From the NCBI RefSeq assembly GCF_038396675.1, contig NC_088934.1:3407501-3471500 (forward strand): a stretch of DNA of 64,000 nucleotides. Direction: 5' to 3'. A program made the position numbers and the translations under genes. Shown here in pieces: positions 10,926-24,550 of this stretch. How positions within the stretch are numbered: position 1 is the first letter of the stretch; each line of letters begins with the position of its first letter. The notes under the pieces are model-generated. The model ran no database searches and was not told the DNA's origin. It was given only the letters and a program-made list of their open reading frames with translations. Source of the stretch: Hydra vulgaris (lineage: Eukaryota; Cnidaria; Hydrozoa; Anthoathecata; Hydridae).

Positions 10926-11159
10926 GTATCCAAAAATTTAAAAAAAAAAAGTTAATACCGCACCAGAAGCTCACACACATCCATATGTGTGTGTATATAT
11001 ATATGTATATATATATACAAAAATATATATACAAACCCGTGGCTAGACTTTCTCACACCTTGACGGGGGGTAGAGGGAATCTTACAATACAATTTTTTCG
11101 GGGGGAGAAGGAGGTGGAGACCAGCAAATTTAGGGGGACCGTTTGCAAATGTTAAAACT

Positions 11160-11804
11160 TTGATAAAAATATTTAACGAGAAGTTTGATAAAATAGAAAT
11201 TAAGCTATTAAATCTTCAAGAAGAAAATACAAAACTAAAAAAAGAAAATAATGAACTTAAGAAATCGGCGGAGTTTCTTAGCGAGAAATATGAAGCAATT
11301 GTTCAAGAACTTTCTGAAATGAAAAAAAAGCCAAACTTAACATCAAACCAAAATGATATTACAAATGTTGTTGTCAAAGACAAACTAGCTGAGTTGAAAG
11401 ACAGGAGCAGAAGAAATAACCTAAGGTTTACGGGAATTGAAGAAGATGAAAACGAAACGTGGGAATTGAGTGAGGAAAAGATTCAAAATGTTTTAAAGAC
11501 AAAACTTGGATTTAAAAGTAATGTTGAAATTGAACCGGCGCACAGGACAGGGAAAAAAAGTAGCGATGGAAAAAAGTACAACAGAACCATAATAGTTAAA
11601 TTTTTAAACTACAAAGACAAAAAAACTGCGTTGGATAACTATGTTCAGTTAAAATTGTGGAACGATCGATTTTACGTAAATGAAGACTACAGTGAAAGAA
11701 CTTTAGAATTGCGAAAACAATTATTTAAAGAAGCAAAAGATTTGAGAGCCAAAGGTAAATATGCTAAAGTTGTATATAATAAACTTGTAACGCGCGACTT
11801 TTAA
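11160..11804 (+). CDS. LINE ORF1 protein (coiled coil plus RRM-type region)
   Basis: A 214-codon open frame with no stops. Residues 1-60 are a heptad-rich coiled coil (LLNLQEENTKLKKENNELKK). From about residue 75 it has the arrangement of L1-type ORF1p (Transposase_22): DRSRRNNLRFTGIEEDENE, EIEPAHRTGKK, then RTIIVKFLNYKDKKTAL and the C-terminal FYVNEDYSERTLELRK followed by GKYAKVVYNKL. Such proteins bind LINE RNA as trimers and act as nucleic-acid chaperones. LINE B (42768-43473) carries a diverged homologue. The listed start codon is TTG; the true start may differ. It is the only LINE ORF here that is intact along its length. Confidence 0.8.
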   Translation: MIKIFNEKFDKIEIKLLNLQEENTKLKKENNELKKSAEFLSEKYEAIVQELSEMKKKPNLTSNQNDITNVVVKDKLAELKDRSRRNNLRFTGIEEDENETWELSEEKIQNVLKTKLGFKSNVEIEPAHRTGKKSSDGKKYNRTIIVKFLNYKDKKTALDNYVQLKLWNDRFYVNEDYSERTLELRKQLFKEAKDLRAKGKYAKVVYNKLVTRDF

Positions 11805-11884
11805 GAAATTCTTTTATTTTAGAGTTATTGATTTTATCTTTATTATTTATTTATTTTTAATTTTTATGGTTTTTAAATACAAAA

Positions 11885-14800
11885 ATGGATTCAAGTCGCT
11901 CTAAAAATTTTGACATTTTTAAATTTAATGATTTTATACTTAACAAAGAGTCCGATCCGGATCAAAGTTATTTTAGTGAAACAGATGCTTTACAAAGCAA
12001 CTGCAGCTATTTTTATACTTATGAAATAAAAGAATTTCTTGAGCGTGATAAATTTAATGCAATTCATATAAATATAAGAAGTTTAAAAAAAAATTTTGAA
12101 AATCTTTGCAATAGTTTTGAGGAAAATCTAACTATTTTTAGTGTAATTTGCCTAACTGAAACCTGGTGTAGTTCTGCTGACTCAAATTTAGATAATAATT
12201 TTAAAATACCGGGCTATAATTTAATTTCATTAGGGTGGAAAACAAACAAACGCTTGAAATATTAAGCAAAAAAACTAAAAATATTGTAATTAGCTGTTGT
12301 TATCGCCCACCTACTGGCGAAATTAATACATTTAGTTCATTTTTACATGACGATATTGTAAATAAAATCAACCACAAAAAGAAATTACTTTACATATTAG
12401 GTGATCTGAATTTAAATTGCTTTGAGTATCACGTCAAAAAAGACATTAACTCTTTGAGCGCGTGCTAAAATTTAAACGCCGTACGTAAAAACTAAACTTA
12501 AACAAAAAAAAAAAAAAATCAAAACAACTATTTTGAATTTTAACTTCATTTTAAAATAAGTCAAGATACACAAACAATATACCAAATAATAGGAAAAAAT
12601 GTGCTCTATTCAAAGGTACCATTTTTAATTTTTGAACAGCGGTATTTTTGCAGAATAAGTCAGTTCTGAAGAAAACTTTCAAAGCCACGATCGTGGCTCT
12701 ACGTGCTTTGACGGTAAAGCCACGATCGTGGCTCCCCGTGCTCAAAGGGTTAATGGGTTTTATAATGGCCTATTTGAAAATGGAGCAGTTCCTCTAATAA
12801 ACAAACCAACAAGAATTACTCAAACAACAACTTCCTTAATTGATAACATTATAACCAATGATATTTTTAATAATTCGCTTAAAAAAGACATTATTAAAAG
12901 TGACATATCAAATCATTTCCCTATTTTCTTTTCAATAGATATTTATGCGAAAATTTTATATAATGAAAAAAATCATTTAAAAAACGACTTTTTCATAAAA
13001 AAAACCTAGAATCTTTTAAATATCAACTTTCTTTAGTTAATTGGGACATTATTAACTTTTCTGAAGACATTAATTTAATATACAAACCTTTCTTTAAAAT
13101 TTTTTATGAAATTTATCACATCAATTTTCCCAAAGTTGAAATAAATTACAAACATAAAAAAATTAAATCGCCATGGATTACTAAAGGTATTCTAAAATCA
13201 TCTAAAATTAAACAAAAACTTTATATTAAATATTTAAAATTGAAAACAACTGAGAGTAAGACCAATTATAAAAATTACGTTAGACTATTTGAACGCCTAA
13301 GGAAAAATTCAAAATTAATATATTACTCTAATTTACTTGAAAAATACAAATTAAACTCTAAACGCACTTGGCAACTAATAAACGAGTATTAGCAACTAAT
13401 TACGGGTAACACTAAAAAAGCATCGCAATCTTTTCCTTCAGTTATTAAAGTAGATGATAATTTTATTCTTGATCAAAAAACAATTGCTTCCGAATTTAAT
13501 AAATATTTTGTATCTGTAGGACAAAACCTAGCCGAAATAATTCCAAACCCTAAAAAATCATTTAAGGCAACATATGACCCTCTTAACTCGTATCTAAATT
13601 TTTTTGATTTGTCTTTTGAAGAGTTTGAAAGTGCTTATAAATTGTTAAAGTCAAATAAAGCAGTTGGTCCAGATGATATCAATGGGAACGTTATTATAAA
13701 CTGTTTTGACGTTTTAAAAGACATACTTTTCCAAATTTTTAAATGCTCTATTAATCAGGGAGTTTTTCCTGATGATTTAAAAATAGCAAAAATTATTCCT
13801 ATATTTAAAGAAGGAGAAAAAACTAATGTTAAACACTATCGTCCAATTTCTATCCTCTCTGTTTTTTCTAAAATTTTAGAAAGAATTTTGTACAACAGAA
13901 TATACAATCACCTTTTATCAAACAAATTATTATATAACATGCAATATGGATTTAAAAAAAATAATTCAACAGAGCATGCAATTATTCAGCTTACAAGAAG
14001 TATATCAGACTCATTTAATAATTCTAAATTCACATTGGGAGTATTAATTGATTTAGCGAAAGCGTTTGATACCATTAATCATAAAATTCTTGCTAAAAAA
14101 TTCAAATGTTGTGGTATAACAGGCAATGTTTTAAAATTGTTAAAAAGTTATTTAACTAATCGCAAACAATTTGTTTACGCCGATGAAACATTATCATCAA
14201 ATTTGTTAAATATTACATGTGGAGTTCCTCAAGGATCCATATTAGGACCTCTTCTTTTCCTTATTTATATTAATGATTTATACAAAGCCTCGGATTTAAT
14301 AACAATTATGTTTGCTGATGACACCAATTTATTCATGTCGCACAAAAGCATTCCTACTTTATTTAGGTTGCTTGAACATCGAGTTAATCAAAATATCTGA
14401 CTGGTTTAAGACTAACAAATTATCTCTTAACATTGATAAAACTAAATGGGTTATTTTCCATCCTCTTATCAAAAAACATAAACTGCCAATTAACATGCCT
14501 CATCTTGTTATTGACAATATACAAATTAAACAAGTAACAGTAACCAACTTTCTAGGTGTTTGTATAGATAAAAATCTTACATGGAAAAGTCACATTAAAA
14601 ACTTATCAAGTAAAATTTCAAAAAGTATAGGTATATTGTACAAAGCAAGAAATGTTTTAAATAAACGTACTTTAGTACAATTATATCACTCATTTATTCA
14701 TTGTCACATAAACTATGCAAACATTGCTTGGGGTAGTGCAAAGAAAATTAAACTTAAACCTCTTTATTGTCAGCAGAAGCATGTAGTACGTCTCATATAT

Positions 14801-15178
14801 TTTAAAGACCGTTATACTCATGCCAAGCCTCTATTATTTGACATGAAAGTTTTTAATATATATGAGCTTAACATTTTTAATATTCTTTGTTTTATGTTTA
14901 AATGTAAAACCAATTCATCCCCTATTTCTTTCCATAATTTGTATTCATCGAAATATAAAAATAAATACATTTTGCGGAATGATAATTTTATAAAGCAGCC
15001 CATTTTTCAAACAAATCTTTTTAAATTTTGTATTGATTATCGCGGACCATTCTTATGGAATAAAATAGTTTTAAAAAATTTTACTAAAGATTTTATTCAT
15101 CAAAGTAACTACTTTTCTTTTAAACAAAAGCTTAAAGAACTCATTTTTACAATTAAAGATGTAACAATATACTTTTGA
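11885..15178 (+). pseudogene. LINE ORF2: endonuclease and reverse transcriptase, broken
   Basis: Endonuclease pieces: NAIHINIRSLKKNFENL, VICLTETWCS, then ISCCYRPPTGEINTFS, YILGDLNLNCF, PTRITQTTTSLIDNI and SDISNHFP. Part of the middle is missing near 12237, and a MITE splits it at 12446. Stops follow near 13007 and 13390. The RT runs from about 13609: NKAVGPDDI, IIPIFKEGEKTNVKHYRPIS, YGFKKNNSTEHAI, LIDLAKAFDTINH (motif A), GVPQGSILGPLLFLIYINDL (motif B), MFADDTNLF (catalytic FADD, motif C). After a frameshift near 14390 come SDWFKTNKLSLNIDKT, FLGVCIDKNLTWKSHI and the C-terminal domain to 15178. No intact ORF2. Confidence 0.85.
12450..12749. mobile_element. piggyBac-like MITE flanked by TTAA
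   Basis: A 300-bp insert bounded by TTAA at 12446-12449 and 12750-12753. Its ends are CTCTTTGAGC and, inverted, CCCTTTGAGC, as expected for piggyBac-family termini. Removing it together with one TTAA joins KKDI to NGFYNGLFENGA of the LINE endonuclease in frame. The right part holds two copies of the 15-base palindrome GCCACGATCGTGGCT. Confidence 0.85.
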
Positions 15179-15691
15179 TATTTTTTTTTTTTTTAGTGAT
15201 CTTCCTTTTTACCCCCTATTTAACTATTGATTTATAAAAATTATATATGCATCATTAACAATTGTAATATATAATAATGTATTTTGTATTTGTAACGGAA
15301 TATTTTAAGTTTCTTACTTCGTTAACTTATTTCTTATCTTGTAGATATTTTATAAATTTTAACACGATCATTTCTTAGCGGTACTCGACGACAAGACCGT
15401 ATGGTCTTCTACGAGTTCCCGCGTTCTTTTAGTATTTAATAACGATTATTATATATATATATATATATATGTTTTTATTATTATATATTTGTATTTTAAA
15501 TATTGTAACAAAATGCTTATTTATAATGTAATAAAAAGAACAAAAAAAAAATAAAAAATAAAAAAATAAAAAAAAAAAAATGTGAGGAGTTTTATTTTTT
15601 AATATAGTAAAACCTAATGAAAAATTTTTTAAAATTTTAGGGCTCTCATGACATGTTTTGAGGGAGGGGAGTTAAACCCTGTAACCACTGG

Positions 15692-15859
<168 letters not shown>

Positions 15860-16660
15860 TACTTAATTTTCTAACATAATACTTCTCACGTTTAAGTAAT
15901 ATCTCATAATACTCTCGGTTATACTCTAATATACTCATAATATACTCATAATACTTTCACAGCTTAAGTTATAATTTAAAGCTTAAGTTGCTGTTAGGTT
16001 GCATTATATCGTCAGCCGTAAACCAAGAGTCCGTATATCCATTTTTTGTGTTTCCGAGAAAATCGATTTTAAAAATTTGATTTGTAAAGACTTTGTGCCA
16101 GAATGTCCGACTTATTTTTTAAATATTCTAAAGAGTGATATTTTTTTTAAGTAACATATGATAATTAAAAAAGTGAAAGTAAAAAAATGACGCCTTTACA
16201 AAAAAAATGTTTATAATATAAATAAAACTTGCTTTCTCACTTCCACTATCTTTTAAATCTGATATGGTTACTATAGCTAAATCTGTATTTGACTTTTAGG
16301 AATAATCCTCGCCATGCCACTGTGTATTACGAGCTTCGCTGCATTTTAAGTCAATTAAATCTATAATTGTATTAAGCAAGCATTCAAAATTCGCACAATT
16401 TTTTTAAATTTTTTAAAATTTCAAATTCATGATTATTCAAAAATTTTTTAATTAGATTACCTTTAAAAATGAATCCCTATAATCAGTTCGCGTATTAGCA
16501 ATCTCCATTTTCTATTTAAAAGTTGAATTTAGTGTGACCAAGGACTTATAAATAGTTGGACGTTTAACTCATTGTTATAGATCAAAGGCACCGAAAAATG
16601 CTGAAATTTTTAATAGTTAATAAGTTTCAACCTTCGACCATATAAACTGATAGACACACC
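15860..16660. other. AT-rich spacer with a dispersed block at its end
   Basis: No gene recognised. At 16619-16656 a block containing TTCGACCATATAAACTGATA recurs in inverted orientation at 39526-39562. Confidence 0.5.
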
Positions 16661-16682
16661 TTAAGCTAATATTCACAAAAGA

Positions 16683-16825
16683 AGCCATCCATAAAGTGCG
16701 TACGCAGGTATGGGGGAGGGGGGTTTCCCAAAATCGTACGAACGCGTACAAGGAGGATGGAGGAAGGAAGGGGGGGGGGAGTGGGAAAGGGGGAAGGGAG
16801 TGTTAAAAACGGTGAGTACGTACGC
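16683..16825. repeat. G-rich, MITE-like block with GTACG motifs
   Basis: Starts GCCATCCATAAAGTGCGTAC and contains long G/A-rich tracts and repeated CGTACG-type words. A related end, in inverted orientation, lies at about 41018-41038 (GCGTACTTTATGGATGAC). No terminal pair is closed within this block. Confidence 0.4.
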
Positions 16826-16842
16826 AGTTTGACTATTTCTAC

Positions 16843-16884
16843 TAAACTACTGAAAGCAAACTGCAGTTTGCATTCAGTAGTTTA
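16843..16884. repeat. 21-bp near-perfect palindrome without loop
   Basis: TAAACTACTGAAAGCAAACTG is followed directly by its inverted copy with one mismatch, centred on CTGCAG. Confidence 0.85.
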
Positions 16885-16914
16885 GGATTCATTAGGATAT
16901 CATTGCGGCCGTGG

Positions 16915-17072
16915 CGCAGTGGTTAGAGCACTTGCTTGAGAACCAGGAGATCTAGGTTTGAAAAGAACTCTGGACATATTTTTGCGTTATGGTAAAAAAG
17001 GAGGCGTGAACTTGCTATTTAAATGCACTTCTGCGGTGCTCTGTGACAAGATCGTTAGGTCTTCTTGGGGCA
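16915..17072 (+). mobile_element. tRNA-derived SINE, copy 2
   Basis: Begins GCGGCCGTGGCGCAGTGG with an A-box-like TGGCGCAGTGGTTAGAGC. The B box is degenerate (GGTTTGAAAAG). The shared 3' body runs to CTTCTTGGGGCAC. No A tail is left, so the 3' end is uncertain. Confidence 0.85.
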
Positions 17073-18150
17073 CACAGTGCTCCAGAAATGTCACTTTTGA
17101 GGCAAAAATCATATTTTTGCTGATTTTGATGCTAAAAAGCCAAAATTTTCGGTGAATGTTCATTATACTTTGCTCAACAATAACCACCATTGTGATGTTA
17201 GTTGTCATACTTCTAAAGCACACACCAATAACACGAAACCAAGGACAAATGAAATAACGAATAACAAACACGTGATACGTGTCTCATACTTAATTTTCAA
17301 CTTTCTATTAACTATAAATAGTCACCAGCATGTATGAAACACTTTTATTGAATGAATAAATATCATACATGTGCAGAACATAATCAACACATAGCGTAAT
17401 AGCTTACATTTTAATGTACTTATTTTAACATAATCATTTTTGGAATACCTTTTAGCTTAATATTTTCTGGAGGACAAATTACACATTTATTACCTCTCGA
17501 TAGATTGCATAAACATGTAGAGTAGCACAACAAGGACAAAAAGTAGACACAACATTTGACACAAGGACAACTCTAAGGACAAAAAGTAGACACATGACAA
17601 TATTTAAATTAATTTAATAATTTCCATGATTTATGGTACACTTACGAATATTACGAACACTAATGTGTAGAATAAACAAACTCTAAAATAACACACCAAG
17701 GACACATGACATAACACGTGACATACTTTTTGCATTTACACTCATTTTTAGATCTATATGATAAAACTTATTTCCACAATACTTATTTTAATAGTTTGAC
17801 TTTCTGGTTGATTAATAAACAAAATCATCAAGGACACATCTTATAATTACCTAGACATGAATATTTTCATTTCTAGGTAATTATAAAATTAGATTATAAA
17901 TAAAAATAAATTATCTTTAAAATTTCTAATTTTTTTTTTTTTACAAAACTGAGCTATTTAAAAATACATAATTATAAAGGGCTTGATTTTTTAAAAAACA
18001 ACAATGAAACAGGTGTCAAATCCCTATTTAAAAAATAAATGCGCTAATGTAAACATGCAGCTTTTTACAGATTTCTTTAAATAAAGTAAATCTATTTAGA
18101 ACCCATATGATCAATACTACAATTAAGAATACAATAAAGAATATGATTGC
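17073..18150. other. AT-rich region with recurrent AAGGACA words
   Basis: AAGGACA occurs repeatedly between about 17240 and 17835, including two copies of AAGGACAAAAAGTAGACAC (17543 and 17575). There is a 12-bp inverted pair around 17850-17885 (ATAATTACCTAG). No gene found. It could be the end region of a non-autonomous transposon. Confidence 0.4.
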
Positions 18151-18154
18151 ATTC

Positions 18155-19450
18155 AGTAAATTACAAAAGAAGATCTAAACATTCTGCTGGAAGAGCAAGT
18201 TCCTTCTTTGATTCAGAACTTCGCCTTATAGAAGTAATAAAGGTGTCTGGTGAGCAGAGCAATCTTCACATTACATCTTCATTTATAATTTTTCTAGAAA
18301 ATTTTCTTGTAAAATGTTCTCAAAAAATTTTAACATCTTTGTTTCTCCTTTCCTGGGCTTCTTCAGATAAGAGGCCAATTGGAACTGGCTTGTCTCTTAC
18401 AACCTGGTGTGAATGGACAATCATCTTATGCACTCCAGCAGGCATATGATACCATTTAAAATATGTTACATATGTCTTAAATGTATCTTTGCAATATATT
18501 TCTAGTTTATCAGGATCAATTGGGTGCTTACAGGACAATACACAAAGAATAATGAAAAATCTATTAACAAGATCCTTATCAATTTCATGGCTTCTAAATT
18601 CCCTTCTCACTGTGTTTCCATCATTGGCTGATTTTCTTTAACATATTGCATTTGAACAGGACGACAATATTGGGTTGAGGATATTTTGGGTTTTGTCCAA
18701 AGAATAACATTAGCCTCCTGTATTTTAAGTTGCACAGGTACTGTACACAAAAAAAAAACAAAGATTCTTCAACTGGAACTGGCAATCTGCCCTCTTCATC
18801 TTCAGTTTTCTGTTTGTAAACAGACTGTTCAGATGAACCATCGAATCCAACTTTGCTTATAAGAAGAAGAGTATTGCAAGACTCAGGTAGTTTCAGTTTA
18901 TCCATAACTTTCCAAATTCTGTTTGTAATATGATCCATTATTCCTTGAAGATTCACAGAAGCACTATAGTTCGATGTGACAATTCCGGAATCTGGAATGC
19001 ATTTACTTTTAGCTTTCACAATAAAATTGTAGGCAGGGTATAACATACAACCTTTATCTAAGGCCCCTTAACCGATAGTTTGATAGTCAGTCCTACTCAT
19101 TCTATAGTCTAACATTAAAGCTAAAGCATCTTCTGCTAAGTAGCTTTTAGAGCATGGTATATTACAGGATCCATCAGTTTTACTTTCCATCAAATTTTGA
19201 TAACTTTGGCATCTTTAAATCGACCTTCTTTATTGAGGTTAAGAATAAGGGCGTGAAACAGACTTTCAGTGGTAACACCTAACTTTTTAGTAATCTCTGA
19301 AGATCTACTTTTCTAAGACCTTGTTGAGAGATCTACAAATGATTTAAAGGTGCACCTCGTTGCACATTTTTTATCATAACTTGTTGTTGAGGTTCGTTTA
19401 CAGTAAATTCCATATTTAACCATTTCTCTTAACGATTTATAAACCTTCCT
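18155..19450 (-). pseudogene. RAG1/Transib-like transposase, copy 2
   Basis: Minus-strand pieces in the same order as copies 1 and 3. AEDALALMLDYRMS near 19110 matches the AERALVLFAD block of copy 1. LYPAYNFIVKAKSKCIPDSG follows near 19015. LLLISKVGFDGSSEQSVYKQ near 18820 holds the Asp equivalent to RAG1 D600. Then come YHMPAGVHKMIVHSHQVV near 18430 and PIGLLSEEAQERRNKD near 18340, equivalent to the RAG1 Glu motif. HFTRKFSRK, NEDV and LLCSPDTFITSIR follow in shifted frames to about 18155. An N-terminal Cys-rich stretch (YCKRTSTTSYDKKCATRC) lies near 19390. The middle, with the Cys knuckle and second catalytic region, is deleted around 18610-18780. The sequence differs strongly from copies 1 and 3, so it belongs to another lineage of the family. 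Confidence 0.7.
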
Positions 19451-19547
19451 TTTTGTCTACCTGTCTCATTCTATTTTATCTAAAGTTTTTTATAAATTTT
19501 TCGGTTAACCTCATCTGATTGTAATTCGAATAGCATTGAGAAATTGA

Positions 19548-19604
19548 TTAGTAAGGAAGGTAAAAACCAAAGTTTGTATACTTTGGTTTTTACTTCCTTA
19601 CTAA
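19548..19604. repeat. 24-bp inverted repeat with short loop
   Basis: TTAGTAAGGAAGGTAAAAAC at 19548 onward pairs with GTTTTTACTTCCTTACTAA ending at 19604, across a loop TTTGTATA. One base is missing from the right arm. Confidence 0.85.
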
Positions 19605-20287
19605 TTAAACTTTCATATTAATTTTCATACTTTCCTTTAATTAAATAATCGAAAATGTCTTTATTCCTCGTATCTAAAATTAGTTTCACCGCAAAATAAC
19701 TATTGAATATTAGTTGTTATTACTTTGTTTATTCGATTTTGTTTATTTGATCGTTTTATTTGTTTTATTTGGTCCGCTTTTATACTAGAATATTCCGCTA
19801 ACCATTATCACGGTTGAAACTCGTTAAAAAACATCGGGAGTGAGAGGGGGAGCCGCATTTTAATTTAAGTGCATCATGTTTGGAATGACCCTATAAATAA
19901 AAAAGCAAACAAAAGTAGCCAAAACTTTTCCAAAAATTTTCTATAAACAATATATTTTCAAACGCAAAAAATTTCAAGGTGGGCAAACCTGGGCGAAAAC
20001 TTTCCTGGTTGACCAAAGTTTTATTTTCAAATAATTTATAATAAAAAAAGTATTAAGCATACGGTTAATTGTCCCTATATTATAAAATTGTATATTTCGA
20101 ATTATTTTATATTGATTTTCTATATTTTAAAAGAATATTTAAAAAAAAAAGATTTATCTATGACATCGGCAGGAGTGAGCTTGTCTAACGTTGGAAGATT
20201 TTTGCCTGGAAAAATGTAAATTTCTTCAATTTTTGAACTTTAAACCCTAGAACATTGAGCACTCTATTTGTAGAATACACTAATATA

Positions 20288-20935
<648 letters not shown>

Positions 20936-21040
20936 TGTTGTTAAGTGCCTGGAGGTTTCTCGAATATAACTGGCATTACATCCAGCACAAGAAAATTTGT
21001 AAACAACATTGGATTTGAGCAGCTTAGGAAGTGGATCTTT

Positions 21041-21129
21041 TTATAATTAATTTAATTTTCACTACCAACAAATTACAAAACATAAACTGTTTTGTAATTT
21101 GTTGGTAGTGAAAATTAAATTAATTATAA
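21041..21129. repeat. perfect 42-bp palindrome inside the PLE
   Basis: Arms 21041-21082 and 21088-21129 are exact inverted copies around the 5-base loop TAAAC. The palindrome lies between the RT and GIY-YIG parts and disrupts the coding order. Confidence 0.95.
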
Positions 21130-23099
21130 CATCTTTACAATATTTTTTACTGATTTTATTAACTTTAGATTTAGTAAAATTTGAGTAAAAACTTATAAAT
21201 GGAGGCTTATAATATCTTATATTATGGTTATCAATACTATTTATCGCAGATGGATTTAACTTTTTATCAACAAATAATTTAATTTCAGTGTCAATTATTT
21301 TAGGTGGATATTGGTTATTTTTTAAAACATTAGATAGATTTTTTATGTCTTTATCAAATCCTAGCCATGTGTTGTTGATTTTATACGTTCTATCAATTAA
21401 ACAACGTATAAGACTAATTTTATAACAATAGGGAACAAAACTGGAAATTTTTTGTTAAAGACCAGTATATGTTTTTTTGTGATAAACTGATGTGGAAAGT
21501 GAAACAGACTTTTTGATAAGAACATCTAAAAATGCTATTTGATTATCTTGTTCTTTTTCCATTGTAAATTTTAAGTTTTTATGTTGTTTATTAAGATGTG
21601 TAAAAAATTCCTGAGCTTCAAACTCTGAATTAAAAATAGCGATAAAATCATCCACACAACGTTTATAGAAAATCGGTACGGAGAAAGAGCAATTACTAAC
21701 CCATTTTTTTCGCGAAACCCAATAAAAATATTAGCTAAAATTGGCGCTAAAGGAGAACCCATGGCAACGCCATCTAATTGATCATAATATTTCCCGTTAA
21801 ATAAGAAATGATTTTTGGATGTTGAGATTTGAAGTAACTTTTTGAACTGAGCTTTAGAAAAATATTTTAGGCACGTTTCATCTTTAAAGTATAAATCAGT
21901 AGCTATATTTATAGTTTCATTAAGTGGAATATTAGTAAATAAGCTTTCAACATCATAGGAAACCATATATTTGTTAGTTATATCAACTTGTTTTAATTCC
22001 TCAACAAAAGAAAAAGAGTCACAGGTGGAATAAAGTTTAGGTATATAAGGAGACAAAAAATCAGAAAGATATTTGGCAAGTTTACTATTATATGTCCCGA
22101 TTGTTGAAATAATTGGCCAAAAAGGTGGTAGAGAAGAATCTTTACTGAGTTTGTGCAGCTTATGTAAAGCATAAATTCTTGCTGTTTGTGAACCAACAGG
22201 ATAAATTTTATTGTAAACATCATTTTCAAAACAATTATGTTTTCTAAGTTTCTTAAGATACCTTTGTAAAGATTGTTCTCTTTTAATAGTTGGATCGTCT
22301 TTAAACTCCTAAATTTCAGTTTTATCCCTTATAATATTAGTTAAAGATTTAATATAGTCAACCTTATCAAAAATAATTATACCATTCCCTTTGTCTGGTT
22401 CTGTGATTATAATGCTTTCATTTTTCTTTAGTCTCTTCAATATTTTGTGTTTCCTTAGACAACCTTCAGATGGTGTGTATTTATATACATAATTGTTCGC
22501 TAAATGACAAAGTTTGCTTTTAAGTTGAGGTTCCGAATCACTGCTTCTAAGTTGAGTGTTGAGAAACTGTGCAATGCTATCAAACTGAGCGAAAAGGTCC
22601 GTCTTTTTTAGAAATACTGGCGGTAGAGCAAAGTTAAGACCGTTGTTTAATAATTCTAGTTCATCCTGTTGTAAAATGTATGATGACATATTATGAACAA
22701 AGCGTTGGTGCTTAGAAGGAAGACTAGTAAATTTTGTGAGGGAGCATAATTTCTTCTTGTGAGTTTTAATAATGGAAAGTTTTTTTTTCTTTACGTTATT
22801 ATTAATTACTTTTAACAAATGAATACCACTGTATTGTTGTGCAATTGTTTCTTACTTGAGGTTTTAAACCATTTAATTTGTTCAACAGAGATTTTTGTTC
22901 GTTGATTCTTTTATGTAATGCACTTTTGAGCAATCGCTTTTTTATCGAAATTATGTCAGAGTGGTTTGCATGAGGTATGTTAAAACCAAGATACTTTGGA
23001 TACACTTTACATAGTTTGCAGTTTTTAAGAAAGTTTATATCCAAACGAGCTTTGTTACTTTTAACATAAAGCTTTTCCAGCTTTCGTAAAATATGTACG

Positions 23100-23711
<612 letters not shown>

Positions 23712-24061
23712 ACGCAAATTTAATTAATAACAATATACAATAACGCAAATTTAATTGACCTGAACGTTTTTAAAAATATGAACAACGTTTTTAAAAAAAG
23801 TAACAATGTTTAAATTTTTTTTTTTTTAATATAATGTTTTTTGTTTTAATAATAAAAAAAAAATTTCGGTTTTGCATTTAAATTTTTTTTTTGTGTCAAC
23901 AAAATGCGGAGAAACTTTCTGACAACCAGTTAGGAGTTTTAACTGACCAGAATGTTTTTAAAAACATTCTGAATGTTTTTAACAATATAAACAATGTTTT
24001 TATTTTTATTTTTTTATAATAAATGTTTTTATATTTATTTTTTATTTTTACTGTAAATCAT

Positions 24062-24256
24062 GCACGGAGTGTTGCTACACTGACTATCTTATAGCCTGAC
24101 TCGCAACGGAGTGCTGCTACATTGACTGACAAATAGCCTGACTCGCAACGGAGTGCTGCTACATTGACTGACAACTAGCCTGACTCGCAACGGAGTGTTG
24201 CTACATCGACTATCTTATAGCTTGACTCGCAAGGGAGTGCTGCTACATCGACTGAG
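24062..24256. repeat. minisatellite, about 46-bp unit, four copies
   Basis: Each unit contains CTGACTCGCAACGGAGTGCT and GCTACATTGACTGAC or a close variant. The unit is G+C-richer than its flanks. No spacers of the CRISPR kind. Confidence 0.85.
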
Positions 24257-24362
24257 GGTTTGGTTGGGGCAGGCAGCCTATCAAGTAACAAAAAAAACAT
24301 CCTGGTCTTGCATTTCAATTTTTACTTTTTGTCAACAAAACTCTCTGACAACCTGTTAGGAG

Positions 24363-24550
<188 letters not shown>

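Larger units (their letters stand above)
11160..15582 (+). mobile_element. LINE A, two-ORF non-LTR retrotransposon
   Basis: ORF1 (coiled coil plus RNA-binding region), then an EN/RT ORF2, a 3' UTR from 15179, and an A-rich tail ending near 15582. The 5' leader (about 10930-11159) is of uncertain extent. The ORF2 type, with an APE-like endonuclease, FADD box and GVPQGSILGPLLF, fits the CR1/Jockey/L2 assemblage; the exact clade is not determined. It is interrupted by a MITE at 12450-12749. Confidence 0.85.

Noticed and set aside
16915-16990. tRNA gene
   Set aside because: The A/B-box-like head continues into the shared SINE body, has no proper cloverleaf 3' half, and recurs in five copies.
18147-18449. 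Plus-strand 100-codon open frame
   Set aside because: It is antisense to RAG1-like copy 2, whose minus-strand motifs are clear.
24062-24256. CRISPR-like repeat spacing
   Set aside because: The units follow each other as a tandem minisatellite without unique spacers, in an animal-type sequence.
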